From CALZJC01 sp041574955 (GTDB lineage: Bacteria; Acidobacteriota; Thermoanaerobaculia; Multivoradales; JAHEKO01), in assembly GCA_041574955.1 (NCBI GenBank), contig JBFGNS010000024.1, forward strand, positions 1-38,103: a stretch of DNA of 38,103 nt, read 5' to 3'. A program made the translations under genes and the position numbers. Within the stretch, counting starts at the first letter, position 1. Each line of letters opens with the position of its first letter. Of the stretch, positions 31,984 to 38,103 are shown one piece after another. The notes below the pieces were generated by a model. That model saw only the letters and a list, made by a program, of their open reading frames with translations. It had not been told where the DNA came from and searched no databases.

Positions 31984-32919
31984 ATGGCGATAGTCCGCGG
32001 CAACGCCCGTCTCCTGCTGGATGAACAGGTCCGCCGCCCGTTCGGAGGAGCGGTGCTGGAGCTGGCCCGGTCGATGGTCTACTTCGGTCCGCGGCAGCTC
32101 GAGCGATGGGCGGCGGCACACGGCGCGCACCTGGTGCCCGGCGTCGAGCCGACGCTGTCCCACCTGCCCCATCTGGCCGCCAAGGGGTTCATCGACGATC
32201 GCTACTTCTTCCGTCGGCTGGGCTTCGACGAGGTGGTCAGCTGCGACGTCTCGGACTACGAGGGCGTTGACGTCGTCGCCGACCTGAACCTCGAGCTGCC
32301 GGCGGAGCTCGTCGGCCGCTTCGACGTCGTTTTCGAGGCGGGTACCGCACAGCACGTCTTCGACCTGCCCAGCGTGCTGAGCAACGTCCACCGGGCGCTC
32401 AAGGTCGGCGGTCGCGCCGTTGTGGGGATGGCCTGCTCCAACAACCATGTCGATCACGGCTTCTACATGTTCTCGCCGACCGTCTTCTACGACTACTTCG
32501 CCGCCAACCGGTGGCAGATCGACAGCTTCTACTTCTTCGAGTTCCTGCCGTACTGGTTCGACGGCGTGCTGTATTCGCCGCCGTGGCGGATCTACCGCTA
32601 CCAGCCCGGCTGCCTGGACCATCTGAGCTACGGTGGCTACGGATCGGCCCAGATGGCGATCTTCTGCGTCGCCACCCGCACCGCCGAGACCACCGGCGAC
32701 CGGACGCCGCAGCAGGGCTACTACCAGCGCATGTGGGAGGACGCGGATCTGAGCCGGCTGGCCGAGCGGACCGGACCGGGCGGGGTCGAGCGCCGGCTCG
32801 GCCGGCTGAGCGAGAAGAGCGCTCTGGTGCTGGCCGCGGCGCGCGGCTGGAAGCTCGTGCGGCAGCGCGTCGTGCGGCGGCTGCCGCGCCGCATGCCGCC
32901 GTTGTTTGCGCGCTACTGA
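31984..32919 (+). CDS. Class I SAM-dependent methyltransferase-like protein
   Basis: This protein of 311 aa has a Rossmann-like methyltransferase core. VVSCDVSDYEGVDVVADLN gives the acidic SAM ribose-binding strand, FDVVFEAGTAQHVFDLPSVLSNVHRALKVGGRAVVGMA gives motif 4 and the post-motif strand. The usual glycine-rich first motif is not obvious. The N-terminal half has a FGPRQLERWAA segment and the C-terminus is basic (KLVRQRVVRRLPRRM). The substrate is unknown; position beside a polysaccharide flippase hints at surface-glycan modification. ATG 31984 is chosen because a -10 box sits at 31944. The last 7 bp overlap, tail to tail, with the flippase gene. Confidence 0.72.
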   Translation: MAIVRGNARLLLDEQVRRPFGGAVLELARSMVYFGPRQLERWAAAHGAHLVPGVEPTLSHLPHLAAKGFIDDRYFFRRLGFDEVVSCDVSDYEGVDVVADLNLELPAELVGRFDVVFEAGTAQHVFDLPSVLSNVHRALKVGGRAVVGMACSNNHVDHGFYMFSPTVFYDYFAANRWQIDSFYFFEFLPYWFDGVLYSPPWRIYRYQPGCLDHLSYGGYGSAQMAIFCVATRTAETTGDRTPQQGYYQRMWEDADLSRLAERTGPGGVERRLGRLSEKSALVLAAARGWKLVRQRVVRRLPRRMPPLFARY

Positions 32920-34361
32920 GCCGCTTCGGCAGCCGGCGGGCCGGGCACCGGGTCGGAGCGCAGGAACTGGCGGATCTGATCGCCGAACCGGCGGTAGTAG
33001 AGCAGCCCGGCCAGCGCGATGGCGGCTAGCGACAGCCCGAACCTGAGCCACGGCCGGTCGCCGGCGACCAGCGCCGCCGCCAGGAAGCCGGGCACCGGCA
33101 GCAGGTAGACCCACGCCAGGTCGCGCACCATCCGTCCCAGCCCGCCGGGCGCCATGCGGTGGAGCGTAACCACCATCACCACGGCGCCGAGCGGCAGGTA
33201 GTTGGCCCAGGCCATTCCGATGGCGCCGAACCGCCAGGTGAACAGGACGCCGAAGACCGCGAACGAGGTCAGGGTGGTGGCGGTGGCCGCGATCCACAGG
33301 CGGTCCCGATGCCGGCTGGCCAGCACCTCGCCGCCCAGCCGGCTGAACGGATCGAGCAGCGGCACGAAGCACAGCACGTAGAGGAAGCGGTGCGAGCCGG
33401 GAAACTGGTCGCCGCTCACCAGTGACAGCGCCGTCTCGGCGTTGGTGAAGAAGAACAGCGCCGCCGGCACCTCGGCGGCCAGGATCGCCAGGGTCGCCAG
33501 CCGGTAGGTCTCGAACAGCCTGTGGCGGTGCTCGGCGAAGGCGATGAAGGTGGGGAACGCCACCCGGCCGATCGGCTGCAGGACGATCTTCGGCACGATG
33601 AATGCGGCAAAGTAGGCGAAGCCGTAGATGCCGACGGTGTCGAGATCGACCATCGCGCCCAGGATCAACGGGTCGACGTTCTGTACCAGCAGCACCAGCA
33701 GCCAGATCACCGCCAGCCGGTAGCTCGAGCGCAGCAGCCGCAGGGTCTGACCCGGGACGTAGTGCAGCTCGATCCTGCCCCAGGCGCGGATCCACAGCAC
33801 GGCGGCGAACACCATCGAGCCGACGATCTGCGCCACCACCATGCTCCACACCCCGTGGCCGGCGTAGGCGATGCTGACCGCGGTCACCGCGTAGATCAGG
33901 TTGCGCACGATCTCGGCCGGCACCGCCCTGCCGACTTCCAGCTCGCCGTCGAAGTACATCAGCGGCACGATGGCCAGCCCCTCGAAGAAAAGGAACAGGC
34001 TCATCGCGCGCAGCACCGGCACCACCTCCGAATGCGGGGTGGAAAGCGCCTGGGCGAGCAGCGGAGCGCCGAACCACGTCAGCGCCACCAGCGCTCCGCC
34101 CCACACCAGCTCGAGCCGCAACAGGTTGCCGAACGGCCGCGGCCGGACCCGCAGGACGTGGGCGTTCAAGCCGAGGTCGCGGCAGGCGTTGAGCACCAGG
34201 AACACCACCGTGGTCCAGTCGAACAGCCCCCAGTCCTCCTCCGGCACCAGCCGCCGCAGCACGAAATGGGTGGCCAGGGTCACCCCTACCCGCCACGCCT
34301 GCGAGAAGGACGCCGCGCCGGCGGAGCGCAGGAAGCGCAGGGCGATGAGCTGCTGGGCCAT
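32913..34361 (-). CDS. Polysaccharide (Wzx-like) flippase
   Basis: This 482-aa membrane protein of the MATE/MOP flippase superfamily moves lipid-linked glycan units across the inner membrane. About 12 hydrophobic segments run through the protein. The N-terminal FLRSAGAASFSQAWRVGVTLATHFVLRRLVPEEDWGLFDW region is the standard family start (oligosaccharide flippase). It is on the same strand as the M14 peptidase and starts 31 bp after that gene's stop, so co-transcription is likely. No clear Shine-Dalgarno is seen before the ATG. No glycosyltransferase, Wzy or Wzz genes are nearby, so the glycan is unknown. Confidence 0.88.
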   Translation of the reverse strand: MAQQLIALRFLRSAGAASFSQAWRVGVTLATHFVLRRLVPEEDWGLFDWTTVVFLVLNACRDLGLNAHVLRVRPRPFGNLLRLELVWGGALVALTWFGAPLLAQALSTPHSEVVPVLRAMSLFLFFEGLAIVPLMYFDGELEVGRAVPAEIVRNLIYAVTAVSIAYAGHGVWSMVVAQIVGSMVFAAVLWIRAWGRIELHYVPGQTLRLLRSSYRLAVIWLLVLLVQNVDPLILGAMVDLDTVGIYGFAYFAAFIVPKIVLQPIGRVAFPTFIAFAEHRHRLFETYRLATLAILAAEVPAALFFFTNAETALSLVSGDQFPGSHRFLYVLCFVPLLDPFSRLGGEVLASRHRDRLWIAATATTLTSFAVFGVLFTWRFGAIGMAWANYLPLGAVVMVVTLHRMAPGGLGRMVRDLAWVYLLPVPGFLAAALVAGDRPWLRFGLSLAAIALAGLLYYRRFGDQIRQFLRSDPVPGPPAAEAAQ

Positions 34362-34392
34362 TTCGGTCGGGGGCGGGTCGGGTGCGGTGGCC

Positions 34393-36975
34393 TCAGTCGG
34401 CCTGACCGGCGGTGAGCCGGTAGAGGGCGTTGAACAGCAGCTTGAAGGTGCGCAGCGGCTGGGCGCGGTGCTGCGCCCGGAAGCCGATGAGCACCACTCG
34501 CCCGCGGCCGACTCGCATCTCCACCACCGCTGCCAGGCGGGTCAGCCGGTCGGCTCCACGGATGTAGCCCGACAGCGGGATGTCGTCGCGGTGGTCGGGG
34601 TAGCGTGCCACCACGTGCCGCTCGTAGCGGGCGTCGGGCACGGTGGTGCGGAAGGCGGGCGAGCCCGCAAAGTAGGCGGCCTCCTCGCGCCGCAGGCCGT
34701 AGCCCAGTGGGTGATCGGTGTCGACCAGCAGGCGCACCATCGTGCCGGGCGCTTCGACCTCTTCGCCGTTGGCCAGCGCGTCGCTCAACGGCAGGGCGAG
34801 CAGGTCGATCAGGTAGGCGCACGAGCTGTCGAGCGCCACCACCGTGCCGCCCTGCTCGACCCACTCGCGCAGCTGCTCGCCGCCCTCGGCGCCGATGCCG
34901 CCGGCGTACTCGGGCGGCAGCGGTGAGACGAACCGCTCGGCGTTGGGGAAGTCCGGCTTGCCGTCGGCGATGATCGACCTGTCGACGTCGGGGAACAGCA
35001 CGACGTCGACTCGCGAGCGGAAGCCGCCGTCGGCGAAATCGGCGTTGTGCAGGTTGACGAACGGGAACTCGTAGCGTTCGAGCAGAAAGCGCGTCCAGCC
35101 CTCGTCCATGCTGGCGACCCACGGCTTGTACAGCCCGACGCGCGCCGCTGCCAGCCGCCAGCGCGAGCCCTCCGGCGCCGCGTCGAGTGGCGCGACCGGC
35201 AGGTGCAGCTCGCCCGCCAGCCGCTCGAGCTCGGCGGGGTCGACGGCGCCCGGCGGGATCCACAGGTCGCCCGCCGCGCCGCCCTGCGCGGCGCCGGTCA
35301 GCCAGTAGAGCTCGCCGCCGCGCGCCAGCAGCCGGTTCACGAGCACGTAGACCGAGTCGGCGGCGTGCGGCACCCGGTGACCACCGGCCGCCGCCGCGAC
35401 GCCCGCCTGCGGCCACACCGGCTGGTCGAGCGGGGTGAGCGCCGCCGGCAGCGGGGCGTCCACCTCGCTGAGCTCCACGCCCATCGAGATCGGCAACGAC
35501 CACGAGGTGACGTCGTAAGGCGGGATCACCGGGCCGCCCGCGTAGGGCGTCACCTCCGGGTAGCGCTGCGGGCGCAGCATGGTGAGCAGGAACGGCCGGT
35601 AGGGCTGGGCGGCCGGGATCACGGCTGTGCCCGCCGGGTAGGAGGTACGGCCGATGGTGAACGGAGCCTCGGCGGCGTAGACCCTCACGCCGTGCTCGAT
35701 CAGCAGCTCGACCAGGCGGCCGGCCGCCACCGGGTCGTGCTGCTCTGGCTCGACGATCCACGCCGCGGGCGAGCCGTCACGGCCGGCCGTCACCGCCGCC
35801 GCGCCCATGCGGTGGAAGTTGCGCAGGATCTCGCGCCGGTTCTCGGCCACCGCCTCGAGGTAGGCCCAGGTGGCGATCAGCTCGTAGTCGACAATGTCCC
35901 GCAGTCGCCACCAGCCGCCCGGCCACGGCGACGGGAAGTTGGCGCGCCGAGCGTATTCGGGCAGCCCCTTGTAGCCGCCGCGCAACTCGCCGGGCTCGAT
36001 GCGGATCGGGCTGGCGATGCGCGCGCTCGCCACCTCGGTCAGCAGCCCGGTGACGTTCTTCCACCAGGCGGTGTTGCGGGTGCCGCCCGGCCAGTAGCTG
36101 TCGTAGATCATGTTGTGACCGACACCGGTCTTGCCCGCCTCCTCCAGCCGAAACGACATGTTGGTGCCGATCACGTCAGCCTGGCGGAAGATCAGCGAGT
36201 GGATCTCGGGGTCCAGCGGGTCGGTCTGCGGCGGCACGAACATGCGCGGTCCGAGCGAGCCCATCTGGTGCTCGTCGAGAAACACCTGCGGGAACCAGCG
36301 GTGGTAGAGCACCCGGTTGACCGCACGCGTCTCCTTCTGCGTCAGCATGTAGAAGTCGCGGTTGTTGTCGTGACCGACGTAGTGGTGGTAGAGCCACGGC
36401 ATGCGGCCGCCCTCGAACTCGGTGCCCAGGTAGCGCTCGTACCAGTCGATCACCATCACCTGGCCGTCCGGGTTGATCGACGGCATCAGCAGCAGCACCA
36501 CGTCTTCCATCCAAGCTCTGCGCTCGGGATCCTCGGTGGTGGCGAACTGCCAGACGAACTCCATCGCCATCTGGGTCGAGCCCACCTCGGTGGAATGGAT
36601 CGTGCACGTCACCAGGGCGATGGCCTTGCCCTCCGCGATCAGCTGCCCGGCCGCTTCCGGCGCCAGCCGGTCGGGGTTGGCGAGCTGGCGGGCGACGTCG
36701 CGCCAGCGGTCCAGCCGCTGGTGGTTGGCCGGGGAGGTCAGGATGACCAGCGGCATCTCGTTGCCCAGGGTCGAGCTGCCGGCGCTCTCGATCGCCACCC
36801 GGTCGGAAGCCTCGTCCACCAGCCGCAAGTACTCCAGGACCCGCGGCCACGGCGCCAGCTTGTGGTCGGCTCCGACACGGTGGCCGAGGAACTGCTCGGG
36901 CGGGGGAGGCAGTTCGGCGTCGGCTCCGGCGGCCAAGCTGAAAGCTAGAGCGGTGATCGCGAGCAGGCGACGCAT
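34393..36975 (-). CDS. Secreted M14-family zinc carboxypeptidase-like protein, 860 aa
   Basis: Residues 1-20 (MRRLLAITALAFSLAAGADA) form a signal peptide. The M14 core uses the zinc ligands His 127 and Glu 130 in HSTEVGS and His 236 in FLDEHQMG; NNRDFY supplies a substrate-binding Arg. The catalytic Glu is not certain. The protein is much longer than a standard carboxypeptidase. A C-terminal region (about 600-855) with VVLFPDVDRSI, GTVVALDSSCAYL and GRVVLIGFRAQHRAQP looks like a glutamine-amidotransferase-like domain seen in other long M14 proteins. The frame runs 36 codons further upstream, but ATG 36975 follows GGAGG by 6-7 bp and begins the signal peptide. It likely digests extracellular peptides. 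It heads a probable two-gene unit with the flippase. Confidence 0.9.
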   Translation of the reverse strand: MRRLLAITALAFSLAAGADAELPPPPEQFLGHRVGADHKLAPWPRVLEYLRLVDEASDRVAIESAGSSTLGNEMPLVILTSPANHQRLDRWRDVARQLANPDRLAPEAAGQLIAEGKAIALVTCTIHSTEVGSTQMAMEFVWQFATTEDPERRAWMEDVVLLLMPSINPDGQVMVIDWYERYLGTEFEGGRMPWLYHHYVGHDNNRDFYMLTQKETRAVNRVLYHRWFPQVFLDEHQMGSLGPRMFVPPQTDPLDPEIHSLIFRQADVIGTNMSFRLEEAGKTGVGHNMIYDSYWPGGTRNTAWWKNVTGLLTEVASARIASPIRIEPGELRGGYKGLPEYARRANFPSPWPGGWWRLRDIVDYELIATWAYLEAVAENRREILRNFHRMGAAAVTAGRDGSPAAWIVEPEQHDPVAAGRLVELLIEHGVRVYAAEAPFTIGRTSYPAGTAVIPAAQPYRPFLLTMLRPQRYPEVTPYAGGPVIPPYDVTSWSLPISMGVELSEVDAPLPAALTPLDQPVWPQAGVAAAAGGHRVPHAADSVYVLVNRLLARGGELYWLTGAAQGGAAGDLWIPPGAVDPAELERLAGELHLPVAPLDAAPEGSRWRLAAARVGLYKPWVASMDEGWTRFLLERYEFPFVNLHNADFADGGFRSRVDVVLFPDVDRSIIADGKPDFPNAERFVSPLPPEYAGGIGAEGGEQLREWVEQGGTVVALDSSCAYLIDLLALPLSDALANGEEVEAPGTMVRLLVDTDHPLGYGLRREEAAYFAGSPAFRTTVPDARYERHVVARYPDHRDDIPLSGYIRGADRLTRLAAVVEMRVGRGRVVLIGFRAQHRAQPLRTFKLLFNALYRLTAGQAD

Positions 36976-36996
36976 GGGAACCTCCGTGAGCTGGTT

Positions 36997-37009
36997 GACC
37001 GCTGCGGTC
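36997..37009. promoter_or_regulatory. Short palindrome in the M14 leader
   Basis: GACCG-CTG-CGGTC lies between a TAGCCT box (37022-37027, minus) and the M14 Shine-Dalgarno. It could be an operator or a small RNA hairpin. Weak evidence. Confidence 0.2.
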
Positions 37010-37087
37010 GGAACGGCGCGAAGGCTAGCACGGCGCGGCCGGCCCGAGGACCGCCGCCCCGCCGCCGGCCGCGCGCCCGCCACCGGA

Positions 37088-37093
37088 TATGAT
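37088..37093 (+). promoter_or_regulatory. -10 element (TATGAT) at the DUF3108-like gene start
   Basis: TATGAT ends 6 bp before the GTG at 37100, so transcription should start on or beside the start codon. No Shine-Dalgarno is seen; a leaderless message is predicted. Divergent from the M14 gene. Confidence 0.5.
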
Positions 37094-37099
37094 CCGCCG

Positions 37100-37846
37100 G
37101 TGCGGCGCCCGCGACAGCGGCCGGCCCTGGCGCTGGTGGCGGCCCTGCTGCTGGCGGCGCCGGCGGTCGCCGATCCGACCCTCGAGCCCGGTCCGGGCGA
37201 CGAAGCGCTGGTCTACGAATGGCGGCTCGAGGGGTTCAAGGGCGTGTTGCTGCGGCTGGTGGCCCCCGGCCGGGGTGAAGGCCAGCTGATCACGGTGCTC
37301 ACCCCCGAGGGTCATCTGCGCACCGAGCTCCACATCTCGGCCGAGCGCCGGCGCAGCGGCGAGTTCTGGCTCTACGGCTCCGAGGTCGATCCGACGGAGC
37401 ACCGCTCGGTCAAGGCCTGGACGGCGCAGCAGATCGGCCAGGAGGCGAAGTCGCGCCAGGCCGATCTCGAGGACGCCGACGTGATCGACGTCGCCTCGGG
37501 CATTCTGCTGATCCGCCGCGATCCGCCCGCCGAGCCGCGGCGCATGCGGATCTGGTCCAACGGCAAGCTGTATCCGGTGCTGGTCGAGCCGGGCCCGGTC
37601 GAGCTGCGCGAGCTGCGAGGCCGCTCCACGCTGGTGCGCACCTACGGCTTCCGCGGCTACCGGGTAGCCGGCGAGCGCTACTGGAACGGCGGCGTCGAGC
37701 TGGTGCTGGCGGACGACGACTCGGCGACGCCGCTCGAGATCTTCGTCCTCAACAAGGGCGTGCGGGTGCGGCTGATCCTGGACGAGGCCGCCTCCCAGCT
37801 CGGGCTGCCCCAGCCGCCGGCTCGCCGCGCCGCCGGGGCGCAGTGA
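37100..37846 (+). CDS. Secreted DUF3108-like protein
   Basis: This 248-aa protein has a signal peptide (RPALALVAALLLAAPAVADP, about residues 7-26). It then runs through a mostly beta-strand domain: LVYEWRLEGFKGVLLRL, FWLYGSEVDPTEHRSVKAW, DVIDVASGILLIRRDPP and KLYPVLVEPGPVEL. The strand pattern and the ILLIRRDPPAEPRRMRIWSNGKLYPV core look like the DUF3108 family, found as periplasmic lipoprotein-like or envelope proteins. That assignment is by pattern only. The frame is open far upstream, opposite the M14 gene; the GTG at 37100 is chosen because it begins the signal peptide and sits next to TATGAT. Function unknown; probably periplasmic. Confidence 0.75.
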   Translation: MRRPRQRPALALVAALLLAAPAVADPTLEPGPGDEALVYEWRLEGFKGVLLRLVAPGRGEGQLITVLTPEGHLRTELHISAERRRSGEFWLYGSEVDPTEHRSVKAWTAQQIGQEAKSRQADLEDADVIDVASGILLIRRDPPAEPRRMRIWSNGKLYPVLVEPGPVELRELRGRSTLVRTYGFRGYRVAGERYWNGGVELVLADDDSATPLEIFVLNKGVRVRLILDEAASQLGLPQPPARRAAGAQ

Positions 37847-37883
37847 GCCGTCGCGGCGCGACGGCAGCTCGAGCGGCGACCCG

Positions 37884-37913
37884 TTCGACCCGTCGAGCGC
37901 GAGCGGGTACACT
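37884..37913 (+). promoter_or_regulatory. Candidate promoter of the terminal lipoprotein gene
   Basis: TTCGAC (37884-37889) and TACACT (37908-37913) are 18 bp apart, 34 bp before the ATG. AGGAGGA (37934-37940) is the ribosome binding site. Confidence 0.4.
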
Positions 37914-37947
37914 TCGCGCGACCAGATCACGACAGGAGGAAGGCTCC

Positions 37948-38103
37948 ATGACTCGACTCAAGATCGCGGCCGCACTGGCGGCCACCCTGCTCGCCCTCAC
38001 CGCCTGTGGCGGCCGGCAGGAGAAGGCCCCGGCGGCCGCGCCGGAGGCGGCGCCGGCGCCGGCCCCGGCGCCGCGGGGGGCGCGCGCCCCCCTCACCCCC
38101 CCC
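37948..38103 (+). CDS. Lipoprotein, N-terminal part (truncated by the window end)
   Basis: The first 52 codons are seen with no stop. MTRLKIAAALAATLLALTACGG is a lipoprotein signal with lipobox LTAC, the cysteine at position 20 becoming the lipidated N-terminus. A Pro/Ala-rich linker follows (APAAAPEAAPAPAPAP), as in surface or envelope lipoproteins. A good Shine-Dalgarno, AGGAGGA, sets the start. The folded part lies beyond the window, so no function can be given. The last 30 bases are very low complexity and may be unreliable. Confidence 0.8.
   Translation, partial: MTRLKIAAALAATLLALTACGGRQEKAPAAAPEAAPAPAPAPRGARAPLTPP
38075..38092. repeat. Perfect 18-bp GC palindrome at the window end
   Basis: GGGGGGCGCGCGCCCCCC is self-complementary and lies within the last 30 bases, followed by a C-rich run. 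It may have stopped sequencing or assembly here. Confidence 0.6.

Overview
The window is about 38 kb of very GC-rich bacterial DNA, probably a whole metagenomic contig, since both ends cut through genes. Coding density is high, genes are short-spaced and long antisense frames are common, as expected at this GC. The gene set is ATP-type PEP carboxykinase, glutamate dehydrogenase, acetyl-CoA synthetase, a SUF operon with SufU, secreted nuclease and M14/M3 peptidases, and a REP element with a GTCATCC-GAGCGC core. It would fit an Acidobacteriota (Thermoanaerobaculia-like) or similar heterotroph. That placement is inference from gene style only; no rRNA or marker gene is present.

Layout. 1-5.5 kb: the end of an amidohydrolase, a 1449-aa secreted multi-domain nuclease with its own promoter and terminator, and a CPBP membrane protease. 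5.5-5.87 kb: a non-coding REP/BIME-like inverted-repeat block. 5.9-7.4 kb: a cupin protein and an orphan AmrS-type radical SAM enzyme, divergent. 7.4-7.93 kb: non-coding, with inverted repeats. 7.9-11 kb (minus): an uncharacterised 542-aa Rossmann-type protein followed by glutamate dehydrogenase. 11.2-13.1 kb: pckA convergent with dodecin, separated by a perfect 18-bp inverted repeat. 13.2-15.7 kb (minus): a PAS-GGDEF-EAL protein. 15.8-23.4 kb (plus): a class V aminotransferase overlapping a SMUG1-type uracil-DNA glycosylase, then acs, an AI-2E-type exporter and a hybrid histidine kinase. 23.4-29.5 kb: an Rrf2 regulator plus sufBCDSU, with a clear promoter and candidate operator. 29.6-31.5 kb: an M3 oligopeptidase. 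31.5-32.9 kb: a small unknown protein behind a sigma-54-like promoter, divergent from a methyltransferase. 32.9-37 kb (minus): a secreted M14 peptidase and a polysaccharide flippase. 37.1 kb to the end: a secreted DUF3108-like protein and a truncated lipoprotein.

Together the genes describe a cell that degrades external polymers (nuclease, M14 peptidase, M3 peptidase) and feeds acetate and amino acids into central metabolism (Acs, glutamate dehydrogenase, PEPCK). It builds Fe-S clusters with a self-contained SUF operon. No CRISPR array, prophage, transposase, tRNA or rRNA was seen. The items most worth a second look are: the inverted-repeat families in convergent gaps; the sigma-54-type promoter and AT-rich palindrome around an orphan 86-aa protein; the Rossmann protein paired with glutamate dehydrogenase; the aminotransferase-SMUG1 pair; the nuclease's tandem repeats and cysteine-containing C-terminal module; and a set of genes with -10 boxes almost abutting their start codons.
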